Origin: an uncultured Chloroflexales bacterium
GTDB lineage: Bacteria > Chloroflexota > Chloroflexia > Chloroflexales > Chloroflexaceae
Assembly (NCBI GenBank): GCA_937902315.1
Contig: CALGUG010000029.1
Span: 1 to 64,000, forward strand
Direction: 5' to 3'
DNA: 64,000 nt
In this document: one piece after another, positions 27,545 to 36,291 of the stretch
How the letters are laid out: every line of letters begins with the position of its first letter
How positions within the stretch are numbered: the stretch's first letter is position 1
The notes under the pieces: generated by a model
Databases searched by the model: none
What the model was told of the DNA's origin: nothing
Seen by the model: the letters and a program-made list of their open reading frames with translations, nothing else
Translations under genes and position numbers: made by a program

Positions 27545-28153
27545 CTAGGGTTGAGACTGCTGTTTTTCAAACCACTCGCTACTTGTCAATTCCATTTCAA
27601 AAAACTCGACCCAAACGCCCTGACGCGAACGACGGATATAAGGCAACAGATCTTTGTAGTGTGGGTCATCAAGGAAGCTCAGATCGTCGCGCGGATTGGG
27701 TGAACGCCAATCGTTGCCGATCTGGCGGAAGCCCAGTCGTTCATAGGTTGCAACGGCGCGCCGATTGGTCGCGGCCACATCCAGCACAATGCGCTGGAAG
27801 CCGAGCCGTTTGAAGCAATAGGTTAAGAACACCCGCATTGTTTCGCTGCCCAACCCTTGACTGACATAGGGCGAGCCAAAGGAGATTCCGAGGCGGGCTT
27901 CCGATTTGCGTTTGTCGACATCGCGTAACGAGACTCGACCGATCAGTTCGCCATTGTGCAGCTCAACCGCCCAAATATAGCGCGAAGGATCATAGTCATA
28001 GTTCCAATTCATTTCGGCAAACGTGATACGACGCGGTATATGCCAAAAGACTTGGGTCGGATCTGAAAAAGGCGGCCACGAGTCTTGGACGATCGTATCT
28101 GCGTGCCGCCATGGACGTAAGCGGATATGCGGCCCGCTGAGTTCGTCTTTCAC
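27545..28153 (-). CDS. GNAT family N-acetyltransferase, RimJ/RimL type
   Basis: A 202-residue single-domain acetyltransferase. The acetyl-CoA region reads SQGLGSETMRVFLTYCF and the C-terminal strand-helix ATNRRAVATYERLGFRQIG. RimJ/RimL relatives acetylate protein N-termini or small amines. It starts with GTG at 28153, preceded by GAGGAA, and the start overlaps the sirtuin stop codon as GTGA, so the two are translationally coupled. A deacylase and an acetyltransferase in one unit suggests reversible acylation of a shared target, but this is inference. Confidence 0.82.
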   Translation of the reverse strand: MKDELSGPHIRLRPWRHADTIVQDSWPPFSDPTQVFWHIPRRITFAEMNWNYDYDPSRYIWAVELHNGELIGRVSLRDVDKRKSEARLGISFGSPYVSQGLGSETMRVFLTYCFKRLGFQRIVLDVAATNRRAVATYERLGFRQIGNDWRSPNPRDDLSFLDDPHYKDLLPYIRRSRQGVWVEFFEMELTSSEWFEKQQSQP

Positions 28154-28920
28154 ACGCTTTCCTCACGAGTGCGACCGCCAGTGAGAATCATCTCGGTCAA
28201 CTGTGGTAGGAGTATACCGGCGGAACCATGGAGCGAATAGTGAACCATATCCGAAAGGGCCGTGTCTTCAAGATTGATCTCGATCACCAGTGCGCCCTTC
28301 CGTAGTGCCATCAGCGGCAACGATGCAGCAGGCTGTACCATCGCCGAGGTACCAATACACAAGAATATATCGCACGATTGGGCCGCTTGATAGGCTAAAT
28401 TGAGTTCACGCGAAGGCAGCCCTTCACCGAACCATAATACATCAGGACGTAAAAAGCCGCCACATGCTGCACAGACTGGCGGCCCATTCTCTTCATCTTC
28501 TTCCCAAACATCAGCGTACATGGCGCAGTCGAAGCAGCGGACGCGCGTGATATTGCCGTGGAGTTCGAGCATATTGCGGCTGCCCGCTCGCCAGTGTAAG
28601 CCGTCGACGTTTTGGGTAATCAGCGTAAAGCGCGGGTAATATTGTTCTAGATCGACAAGAGCGTAGTGGGCTTTGTTTGGCTCGGCCTCGTTTGCGATTT
28701 TGCGGCGATAGCTATACCAACTCCAGACAAGCTGCGGATTGCGCATAAACGCTTGCGGTGTGGCTAGCTCGGTCGGGTCGTAGTTGCGCCACAGGCCGGT
28801 GTTGGCCGAACGGAAGGTTGGAATGCCGCTTTCAGCTGAGATGCCAGCGCCTGTTAAAACTGTGACCGCTTCGGCACTTCGCAAGCGTTCGATGATCGCG
28901 TCTGGAAGGAATTCAGCCAT
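28150..28920 (-). CDS. cobB: Sir2-type NAD-dependent protein deacylase (CobB/SIRT5-like)
   Basis: A 256-residue sirtuin removing acyl groups from lysine with NAD. Motifs: GAGISAESGIPTFR (25-38), TQNVDGLH (102-109), catalytic His121 in LHGN, zinc cysteines C129, C132, C150, C153. Residues Tyr69 and Arg72 (WYSYRRK) occupy the place of the Tyr-x-x-Arg pair that lets CobB and SIRT5 accept succinyl or malonyl groups, so acidic acyl removal is likely besides deacetylation. GGGAGC precedes the ATG. The gene overlaps the downstream acetyltransferase by 4 bases. Confidence 0.9.
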   Translation of the reverse strand: MAEFLPDAIIERLRSAEAVTVLTGAGISAESGIPTFRSANTGLWRNYDPTELATPQAFMRNPQLVWSWYSYRRKIANEAEPNKAHYALVDLEQYYPRFTLITQNVDGLHWRAGSRNMLELHGNITRVRCFDCAMYADVWEEDEENGPPVCAACGGFLRPDVLWFGEGLPSRELNLAYQAAQSCDIFLCIGTSAMVQPAASLPLMALRKGALVIEINLEDTALSDMVHYSLHGSAGILLPQLTEMILTGGRTREESV

Positions 28921-29010
28921 GCAATGCTCCCTACTATTTGAAGCGGAACTGTAGTGTAGTGCAATTGTTAGTCTGCTTGTAAGCCTGGGCGCGTTGCGTG
29001 TTTATGGCTG

Positions 29011-30465
29011 TTAGGTATCAGCCTTCTCAAGATAGCGCTCAGAGACCCAGCCTGTGTACTGCTTCCCTTCGATATTGACCTGCACTTCGATCCAAACCGT
29101 ATCGTCGATGACCTCTTCACCACCTAAACGTGTCACCAGCGTGCCTTTAGGGAGTTTTTCTAGCACCTCTTGATCGGTGCCAGCGCCCTTGCGTAGGTTG
29201 AGTTCATCGGCACGTACAATTAAAATTTCTTCCGGTTGGCCGGTGAGCCACGATGGCAGCGATGGCAGTTCGATCTGAGGGAGTTTGATTGCAAAAAACT
29301 GATCGACCGCAAAGCTGGCGAACATATACATGCCGTAGATGACAACACACAACAATAACAGTGCCGCGATTCCGCCTGCGATCGAGCGACGGAGGCTTTG
29401 ACGACGAATCTGCTGGGTGCTCATGCCTCGGCCCAGAGGTCTGCGCGGCGCTGCCTGAGCACCGTGCGGGCTTGGGCTAAAGTCTTCCTCGTCTTGATCG
29501 TCGTACTGATCGGGGTAGGGATCACGACTTCTGGGCTGTTCAAGAGGGTTGGTATAGCCCATCGGCAGACGCAGATCTGCCAGCGTTGTGCGTAGGCTTC
29601 GCCGAGGTGTCGCTACTTCAAAGCGCTGGGTTGTATTACCGATATCACGGCGTAGTTCGTCGATAGCGGTTGCAAAGGCGGCTGCATCGGGCCAGCGCTG
29701 TTCGGGCACCCGTGCGGTCGCACGTGCCACGAGCGAATCGAGCGACGGAAGGTAGAGCAGCGGTCGTTCGGCGCTGATCGGCGGTATTACAGTCGTGAGA
29801 TGCGCCCTAGCGATAGCTTGCGGGTCGCTGCCTTCGACCGGGCGCTTACCGGTAATCATTTCATACAAGAGGATACCGAGCGCATAGACCGCGTTTGCAG
29901 GGCTAGGCGGCTGACCTTGAATACGCTCCGGAGCGCGGTAGTGCATCAGGTCGAGCACAACCGAGGAAAGAGGCGTCTGCCAGCTTTCAACCAATTTGAC
30001 CCGTCCCTCATCGACCAAGATCACGTTGCTACTGCTGATCGGCGGGTGTGGTACGCCCGCTTTTTGGCAGGCAGCAACAGCACCAACAACTTGGCGGATA
30101 TAGAGCAGGGCATCTTCGATCGAGAGTATGCCGAGTGCGTTGATCGGCCGCCCAACTGCATACTCTGTTACCATAAAGGGACGGTTCGCGGCTTCGCCGC
30201 TATCGAAAACCTCGAGTAGGGCGCTATGTGAGCGTCGTGCACTCGCACTCGCTTCTTCAAGAAAACGCTTGCGAAGAGCTTCTTGGCTCACAAGGTTTTT
30301 ACGAAATAGGTGAACGAGCACAGAACGCTGAAGACGTTCGTCTGTAGCGCGGTAAACCGTAGCAAGACGACCTTCACCGAGTTGCTCGTGAATACGATAG
30401 CGATTAAAAAGTAGCGGCTCCGTCGCCGTGGAAGAGGGCGCTTGTGACATATGCGTACCCGACAT
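29011..30465 (-). CDS. Transmembrane kinase-fold protein with SH3 domain; predicted pseudokinase
   Basis: A 484-residue protein with a Ser/Thr-kinase fold (20-290), a charged linker, one transmembrane helix (about 362-388) and an extracytoplasmic SH3b domain (about 415-480, LNLRKGAGTDQEV...TGWVSERYLE). The Gly-rich loop GEGRLA (31-36) and helix-C Glu71 remain. Catalytic residues are missing: the VAVK lysine is His52 (VLVHLF), the HRD triad is His140-Pro-Pro, and DFG is Glu160-Ser-Trp. The APE motif is kept (178-180). It is thus predicted to be inactive, acting as an envelope-sensing scaffold, perhaps through its SH3b domain binding cell-wall material. It starts four bases after the methyltransferase stop codon. 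Confidence 0.88.
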   Translation of the reverse strand: MSGTHMSQAPSSTATEPLLFNRYRIHEQLGEGRLATVYRATDERLQRSVLVHLFRKNLVSQEALRKRFLEEASASARRSHSALLEVFDSGEAANRPFMVTEYAVGRPINALGILSIEDALLYIRQVVGAVAACQKAGVPHPPISSSNVILVDEGRVKLVESWQTPLSSVVLDLMHYRAPERIQGQPPSPANAVYALGILLYEMITGKRPVEGSDPQAIARAHLTTVIPPISAERPLLYLPSLDSLVARATARVPEQRWPDAAAFATAIDELRRDIGNTTQRFEVATPRRSLRTTLADLRLPMGYTNPLEQPRSRDPYPDQYDDQDEEDFSPSPHGAQAAPRRPLGRGMSTQQIRRQSLRRSIAGGIAALLLLCVVIYGMYMFASFAVDQFFAIKLPQIELPSLPSWLTGQPEEILIVRADELNLRKGAGTDQEVLEKLPKGTLVTRLGGEEVIDDTVWIEVQVNIEGKQYTGWVSERYLEKADT

Positions 30466-30469
30466 CGCC

Positions 30470-31147
30470 TTACGGTGTATGCCGATTCTGTTTGATAGCT
30501 ATAACGAGATCGTATTGTCCTGGTTGCCAAGGTTCCACAACAACCTGCTCAAGACCGAGTTTTGTCAAGATGTTTATCAGGTGTTGGGTTGAAAAAGCCT
30601 TACCGGGAAGCCAACGTGCCCACTCGTCGGGATACTTGCTAATGACCAAGTAGCCACCTGGTTGGAGCACGCGTACCATTTCAGCTAGGGCGTGGTGTGG
30701 GTTAGGAAAATATTCGAGCGCTTCGAGACAAGTAACAAGATTGGCATGCTCATCTGTCCACGGTAGCTGTCCAGACTCTCCCTGTACTAGTATCACGTTC
30801 TGTTCGAGATCGTGGGAGTGGACTTTGAGGCGGGCCTGCTGCAACATCGCTGGCGAAAAATCAAGCCCATAGGCGATACCATCAAACCAAGGTTGTGATG
30901 CAAGCAAAAGTGGTACGCGTCCTGTGCCAGTCGCTACATCGATGGTGACATGGTGCGTCTTGCTAACGAGCGCCTGTGCTAGTACCGGTAACAGCAACTC
31001 CTGGTCGCTTGCATGGAGTTCTGCTCGTACTTGGTCGTAAAAATGGGCACCCCGTTCATAAATAAAACGAACAGCATAGCGCCCGAAATAGGTACATTCA
31101 CCTATTACGACTAACCAATAGATAAAAAAGACGATGACTAACCCCAT
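30470..31147 (-). CDS. Class I SAM-dependent methyltransferase, membrane-anchored
   Basis: A 225-residue protein with an N-terminal hydrophobic helix (residues 2-18) followed by a Methyltransf_11-type domain: motif I VTIDVATGTGRVPLLL, acidic residue in YGLDFSPAML, motif EALEYFPNPHHALAEMVRVLQPGG. It may methylate a lipid or quinone-like substrate at the membrane; the target is unknown. The TAA stop forms part of the TAAGG before the pseudokinase gene, so the two are one transcript. It is divergent from mreB. Confidence 0.8.
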   Translation of the reverse strand: MGLVIVFFIYWLVVIGECTYFGRYAVRFIYERGAHFYDQVRAELHASDQELLLPVLAQALVSKTHHVTIDVATGTGRVPLLLASQPWFDGIAYGLDFSPAMLQQARLKVHSHDLEQNVILVQGESGQLPWTDEHANLVTCLEALEYFPNPHHALAEMVRVLQPGGYLVISKYPDEWARWLPGKAFSTQHLINILTKLGLEQVVVEPWQPGQYDLVIAIKQNRHTP

Positions 31148-31294
31148 TGGCGCTAACTATTCAAGCTTTGAAGACGTTCAAACACGTCTTTTAACTTTAT
31201 AAGCTATTATAGCACAGCGATCGGCCTCTCAGCTACGTATCAGCGTGGTATCATATGATGTTGGAAGCGCGTCTGATTTGCTCAAGACGAGCTA

Positions 31295-31303
31295 TGCTAT
31301 AAT
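31295..31303 (+). promoter_or_regulatory. Extended -10 promoter of the mre operon
   Basis: TGCTATAAT, a perfect -10 with TGn extension, 40 bases before the mreB start and in the divergent gap. No strong -35. Confidence 0.55.
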
Positions 31304-31343
31304 GGAAATCCGTATTAGGTAACGAATTAATAGGAAATACACT

Positions 31344-32429
31344 GTGGCGGCGTTCAAGTTTAATCCGGTTAGTAAATTCTTTGGCGCATTTAGCCGCGAT
31401 TTAGGCATTGACCTAGGCACGGCCAATACCCTAGTGCATGTGCGCGGCAAAGGAATTGTGATTAGCGAGCCATCAGTTGTTGCTATAGATCAACGTACAA
31501 AAAGGGTCGAAGCAGTAGGTGCAGAGGCTAAAGCAATGGTGGGCAAGACGCCCGCCAATATTGTGGCTATTCGCCCGCTGCGCGATGGTGTGATCGCCGA
31601 CTTCGATGTTGTGCAAAAAATGATCGAGCACTTCATCGATAAAGCCCACCAGCGAGCCTTTCATCTTATTCCTCCGCGACCACTGGTTGTTGTTGGTGTG
31701 CCTTCGGGTGTAACCGAAGTCGAACGGCGTGCAGCTCGCGAAGCGACCATTCAAGCCAAAGCCCGCGATGCCTATGTTGTAGAAGAACCCATGGCTGCTG
31801 CGATCGGTGCTGGTTTGCCTGTTGAAGAGCCGATCGGCAGTATGATTGTTGATATTGGTGGTGGCACTACTGAGGTCGCGGTGATCTCGCTGGGCGGTAT
31901 CGTAATCAACCACTCGCTCCGCACAGCGGGCGACGAAATCGACGAGGCTGTGATCCAATTCGCTCGGCGCGAATACAACCTTTTGATTGGCGAACGTATG
32001 GCCGAACGAGTCAAGATCGCTGCTGGTAGTGCTTATCCGCTTGAAGAAGAGATTAAAGTTACGTTACGAGGTCGCGACCTGCTGACCGGCCTGCCCAAGG
32101 CTGTCGAGGTGAGCAGCGTCGAATTGCGTGAAGGTATCGCTGGGCCGATCAACAACATTGTGCAGGCCGTGCGCCAAGCGCTCGAAGAGACCCCACCCGA
32201 GTTGGTGGCCGACATTATGGAACACGGCATCACTTTGGCGGGTGGTGGCTCGTTGTTGCATGGTTTGAGTAAGCGCATCGCTGCCGAAACGCGTATGCCT
32301 GTTCATATCGCTGAAGATCCGCTTTCGTGCGTGGCTCGCGGTGCTGGCAAAATGGTTGAGGAGACAGATAACAAGGTCTATCGCGATATTTTATTACGCA
32401 CTTCAGCGCCGCGCCGTATCAGAACGTAA
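31344..32429 (+). CDS. mreB: Rod shape-determining protein MreB
   Basis: A 361-residue bacterial actin that polymerises under the membrane and guides lateral wall synthesis. Actin-fold motifs: phosphate-1 DLGTANTLVHVRG (about 20-32), phosphate-2 VDIGGGTTEVAVISLGG (about 170-186) and the adenosine motif GITLAGGGSLLHGL (about 298-311). GTG start at 31344. The gene is first in the order mreB-mreC-mreD-mrdA, the standard elongasome operon; the mreC start follows after 2 bases. Confidence 0.95.
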   Translation: MAAFKFNPVSKFFGAFSRDLGIDLGTANTLVHVRGKGIVISEPSVVAIDQRTKRVEAVGAEAKAMVGKTPANIVAIRPLRDGVIADFDVVQKMIEHFIDKAHQRAFHLIPPRPLVVVGVPSGVTEVERRAAREATIQAKARDAYVVEEPMAAAIGAGLPVEEPIGSMIVDIGGGTTEVAVISLGGIVINHSLRTAGDEIDEAVIQFARREYNLLIGERMAERVKIAAGSAYPLEEEIKVTLRGRDLLTGLPKAVEVSSVELREGIAGPINNIVQAVRQALEETPPELVADIMEHGITLAGGGSLLHGLSKRIAAETRMPVHIAEDPLSCVARGAGKMVEETDNKVYRDILLRTSAPRRIRT

Positions 32430-32431
32430 CT

Positions 32432-33331
32432 ATGCGCAACTATCTCGATAGCCGATCGCGACGCTCTCAAGCGGGTTTTGTTTTGCATCCAATTGTCCTT
32501 GCTCTCCTGCTTTTGAGCGTTACGGGTGTGCTTTTTGTTCTCGACTATCTTGGTATTATCACGGGAGCGCGCCAAGCTGCAACCGTCTTCTTGAGCCCTA
32601 TCACAGGCGTAGTTACGAGTTCGCGCGAAGAGAGCTTTTTGTGGCTTGAACGGGTTAACGATGTCCCGCGTTTATCGGAGATCGTTGCAGAACAACAGGC
32701 CCAGATCGCTGCCCTAGAGGCGACAGTTATCGCCTTGCAGCAGAATCAAGTCGAAAACGTTACCCTGCGCAAACAGCTCTCTATTCGCGAACAATACAAC
32801 TGGGCTGCCAATATGATTCCGGCAGAGATCGTGGCTCGCTCGCCCGATGCTGGGCGCCGTACTATGAGCATTGCGCTTGGTAGCGAGGCAGGAGTTACGG
32901 TCGGTATGGCGGTCATCGGGCAACAGGGCAGCAGCCCGCCTGCTTTGGTAGGTGTGGTCGAACAAGTGACCCCACGTATCTCTACAGTGCTCCTCATTAC
33001 CGACTTCGGTAGCCAAATCAGCGCTCGCGTCATTCACGAAAACACTTCGGCGACCGGCATCGTTCAAGGCCAGTGGCAGCGTGGTTCGCGTTTGCGCTTC
33101 GATCAAGTTTCGCGTGATGCCCAGTTTGTGATCGGAGATGTTGTTGTAACAGCGGGCCTGTCTCAGCAGCTCGGCATCGACCTTCCCTTGAGCGCGATCC
33201 CGGCAGGCATCCCGATCGGAACAGTTGAAGCTACTGGTACAAGTGGACATACGCTTGTTGCAGAATTACGACCTTTTGTGGACCCCGATCAAGTACGCGA
33301 TGTATGGGTCGTGCTTGCCCCATCTCAGTAG
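32432..33331 (+). CDS. mreC: Rod shape-determining protein MreC
   Basis: A 299-residue bitopic membrane protein: short cytoplasmic N-terminus, one helix at about 22-45, a periplasm-side coiled coil (about 70-115, with AEQQAQIAALEATVIALQ), then the double beta-barrel typical of MreC (VIGQQGSSPPALVGVVEQV; ITDFGSQISARV; VVTAGLSQQLGIDLP). MreC links MreB and MreD to PBP2. Starts 2 bases after the mreB stop. Confidence 0.92.
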   Translation: MRNYLDSRSRRSQAGFVLHPIVLALLLLSVTGVLFVLDYLGIITGARQAATVFLSPITGVVTSSREESFLWLERVNDVPRLSEIVAEQQAQIAALEATVIALQQNQVENVTLRKQLSIREQYNWAANMIPAEIVARSPDAGRRTMSIALGSEAGVTVGMAVIGQQGSSPPALVGVVEQVTPRISTVLLITDFGSQISARVIHENTSATGIVQGQWQRGSRLRFDQVSRDAQFVIGDVVVTAGLSQQLGIDLPLSAIPAGIPIGTVEATGTSGHTLVAELRPFVDPDQVRDVWVVLAPSQ

Positions 33332-33393
33332 CTGCCACCAACGAAGAACGGTGGCTCTCCCTTCCCTTTCCTAGTTCAGTCGGAGCAGACCCC

Positions 33394-33921
33394 ATGTATC
33401 AGCAATCTCGAATCGAAGTGCGAATCGCACGCGAAGTTGGTGTTATCCTGCTTCTGCTGGTGTTCGCTTTGGTGCAGATCGCGCTCTTGCCGCGGCCATT
33501 GGGGTTTGTACCGCCCTTTATGTTGGTGATAGTGGTATGTAGAGCTTTGGTAAGCGGCGCGAATGAGGGAATGCGTTGGGCTTTCTATGGCGGCCTCGCC
33601 CTCGATATCTGTATCGGCTCGTTGTTGGGTAGCCATGCGCTCGCTCTGCTCGTCCCTGTCATCTTGATTATGACGGTGATGCGCAGCATTCGAGTCGAAC
33701 ACTGGCTCTTCCCGATCGCGTCGGTGTTTGTGGCGACAATGATCTATGAAGGCATTTTGGGTTTTTTATACGCTTGGTTTACGACGCCGATCGAATGGCA
33801 AAGCTATGCCATCGTTGTTATAATCCCTAGTGCTGTATTGGCCATAATACCCGCTCTACCGATTTATATGGTTATTCGCCAGCTTTCGCGCTGGCGGCAA
33901 GAATACATTCTTGAAGAATAA
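33394..33921 (+). CDS. mreD: Rod shape-determining protein MreD
   Basis: A 175-residue integral membrane protein with about five helices, including VGVILLLLVFALVQIALL and the family-like AFYGGLALDICIGSLLGSHAL. The ATG at 33394 is chosen because GGAG precedes it and the hydrophobic part begins soon after; a longer frame from 33304 overlaps the end of mreC. It lies between mreC and mrdA in the elongasome operon. Confidence 0.9.
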   Translation: MYQQSRIEVRIAREVGVILLLLVFALVQIALLPRPLGFVPPFMLVIVVCRALVSGANEGMRWAFYGGLALDICIGSLLGSHALALLVPVILIMTVMRSIRVEHWLFPIASVFVATMIYEGILGFLYAWFTTPIEWQSYAIVVIIPSAVLAIIPALPIYMVIRQLSRWRQEYILEE

Positions 33922-33963
33922 GCTAGCCCAAGGCTAGTTCGATCGCCTTAAAGAAGAAACGCC

Positions 33964-36291
33964 ATGAAGTCGTTTGTCGCTTTACGTCTTGTGTTGTTGC
34001 TTGTTATTCTCGTTCTCATCTTACGTCTGTTCAATCTCCAGTTGGTAGATACCGATACACGACGTTATGGAAGCGATTCGGCAGCAACCGCAACACGCGC
34101 CCTTTATGTACCGCCGCTGCGTGGAGAGATCTACGCGAGCGATGGCAAGACCGTTTTGGCGCAAAGTGTCTCGACCTATTCATTGGCGGTTCGCCCGGGT
34201 GAGCTGCCTAGCGCTTCATCGCCGCGTCGCAAAGAGGTGCTGGCCCATCTCAGTCAGATCGCTGGTCTTACCAGCACGCTTACGATCGAGCCGATCCTTG
34301 CGCTCGACACCAATCCTCAACTGCGCAGCGACCTGCAAAAGCTTATCGGAGAAGAGGCTGTCGCCAAGAGCGACACAATAATTGCAACCGAACCTTATAC
34401 CTTCACCATTACGCAGCCCTCGCGTACGCTCGATGCCCTCAAACTCTCGCGCGTCTATAGCGATGTGGTGACCTTCAACGACCCGATCTCGCCCTTGATC
34501 GCCACGAGCAACGCTCGCTACTATCAATCGGTAACCATCAAGAGCAACATTCCTCAAGAAATGGCGCTTGCTATTCGCGAGAACAGCTCATCATTGCCGG
34601 GCGTGACGGTGCTCGAAGACTATCGGCGTAGCTACCCGCTCAGCAGCCAAATCCAATCGTTGTCGCATATTTTGGGCTATATCGGGCGAATCAACGAGTG
34701 CGAATTGGTGAGCGAAAACCCGGGCCGCTCGTGGATCACGAGTATGCTCGACATCACTGCTTCAGCGCCAACCTGTCGGCGTTTGGTGCCCAAGACGATC
34801 GACCCCAATGTGGCTGGAATCGGCATTCCGCCCTACCAAAGCAATGATCGCATCGGCAAAGATGGCCTTGAAGCAAGCTACGAGTATATTTTGCGCGGCT
34901 CAACCGGCATTCAAACTCTTCTGGTAGATGCGGCTGAGCGGCCTGTCGGCCCGATCATCACTCAACGCCCCGTCGTCGATGGCAATAACCTCGTTCTTAC
35001 GCTCGATATCGAATTCCAAGCCAAAACCGAAGAGATCTTACGCAAGTGGATCGAGATCAGTGATCGGCGGCGAATGGAGCTGAGCAAAGACCCAGCTCAG
35101 GCCTGGAAGGCGGAATACAAACCGATCACCAACGGTGTTGCGATCGCGATCGATCCCAATACGGGGCGTATTCTCTCGATGGTGAGTTTGCCGACCTACG
35201 ACAATAACGTTTGGGTCGATGCATCGCGTAGCAAAGAGCTGCAAGCGCTTTTGACGCCATCGGAAGAGATCGCGGCGACCGCGCCTCTGCTTAACCGCTC
35301 GATTGCGGGAACCTACCCGCCCGGTTCGACCCTCAAGCAGTTTGTTGGTTCGATCGCCTTGCAAGAAGGCGTGATCGCCCCCGATACCTTGGTGCGCGAC
35401 CCAAGCCGCCTTTTGGTACGCGACGAATACACCGGAGCGATTCTAACCTTCCCGAACTCAAGTCCGGTCGATAACAAATTGATCAATGTCTCCGACGCGC
35501 TCAAAGTTTCGTCGAACGTCTTCTTTGCGACTGTCGCTGGTGGTAACAAGCTCAATATCACCAACCTCAAAGAAGAAGATCCGAAATTTGATGGCTTGGG
35601 CATTACCCGTTTGGCATCTGGTCTCGAGTGGTTTGGCTTTGGTCAAAGAACAGGCATCTCGTTAGCGGGCGAAGCGATCGGGCGCGTGCCGACCGAGCGC
35701 TGGAAGCTGCAAGCTCAGCGTGCGCCTTGGACGGTCGGTGATACCTACAACATGGCGATCGGCCAAGGTAATATGGAGGTTACGCCGCTTCAGCTTGTGA
35801 TGGCGGCGGCGGCGGTCGCCAATGGCGGCACGCTCTATAAACCACAACTTGTCCAATCGATCATCGATAGCAGCGGTAACCCCGTGCAGACCTTCCAGCC
35901 CGAGGTCTCGAGCATCGTGCCGGTCAAGCCAGAATTCTTGCAGGTGATCCGCGAAGGTATGCGCCGTTCTGTAACCGAAGGCATCAACTACGCCGCCCGC
36001 GACGTTTGTTCGGGCCTTGCGATCGCTGGTAAGACCGGTACCGCCGAGTTTGGCCCCGACTATACCAAACCCGATGGCACGATCACGCGCCAAAGCCACT
36101 CGTGGTTTACCGGTTTTGCTCCCTACGACAACCCTCAGATTCAGGTTGTGGTACTATTAGAAGGTACGGGCGACCTCAATGACGGTTCGGCAACTTTGGC
36201 AGTGCCAGCCGCGACCGAATTGATGCAAGCCTATCTGAACATTACTCCGCCTACCGACCGACCGAGAGAGTGCCCAAATCTGAATGAGTAG
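33964..36291 (+). CDS. mrdA: Penicillin-binding protein 2 (peptidoglycan D,D-transpeptidase MrdA)
   Basis: A 775-residue class B PBP, longer than E. coli PBP2. It has a single N-terminal helix (about 5-24), a dimerisation domain (about 45-300, GVTVLEDYRRSYP and HILGYIGR) and a transpeptidase domain. Active-site motifs: Ser455-x-x-Lys458 (STLK), Ser516-x-Asn518 (SSN) and Lys690-Thr-Gly (KTGT). It cross-links peptidoglycan in the elongation complex with MreBCD; RodA is not in the window. Its last 8 bases overlap the next gene. Confidence 0.93.
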   Translation: MKSFVALRLVLLLVILVLILRLFNLQLVDTDTRRYGSDSAATATRALYVPPLRGEIYASDGKTVLAQSVSTYSLAVRPGELPSASSPRRKEVLAHLSQIAGLTSTLTIEPILALDTNPQLRSDLQKLIGEEAVAKSDTIIATEPYTFTITQPSRTLDALKLSRVYSDVVTFNDPISPLIATSNARYYQSVTIKSNIPQEMALAIRENSSSLPGVTVLEDYRRSYPLSSQIQSLSHILGYIGRINECELVSENPGRSWITSMLDITASAPTCRRLVPKTIDPNVAGIGIPPYQSNDRIGKDGLEASYEYILRGSTGIQTLLVDAAERPVGPIITQRPVVDGNNLVLTLDIEFQAKTEEILRKWIEISDRRRMELSKDPAQAWKAEYKPITNGVAIAIDPNTGRILSMVSLPTYDNNVWVDASRSKELQALLTPSEEIAATAPLLNRSIAGTYPPGSTLKQFVGSIALQEGVIAPDTLVRDPSRLLVRDEYTGAILTFPNSSPVDNKLINVSDALKVSSNVFFATVAGGNKLNITNLKEEDPKFDGLGITRLASGLEWFGFGQRTGISLAGEAIGRVPTERWKLQAQRAPWTVGDTYNMAIGQGNMEVTPLQLVMAAAAVANGGTLYKPQLVQSIIDSSGNPVQTFQPEVSSIVPVKPEFLQVIREGMRRSVTEGINYAARDVCSGLAIAGKTGTAEFGPDYTKPDGTITRQSHSWFTGFAPYDNPQIQVVVLLEGTGDLNDGSATLAVPAATELMQAYLNITPPTDRPRECPNLNE

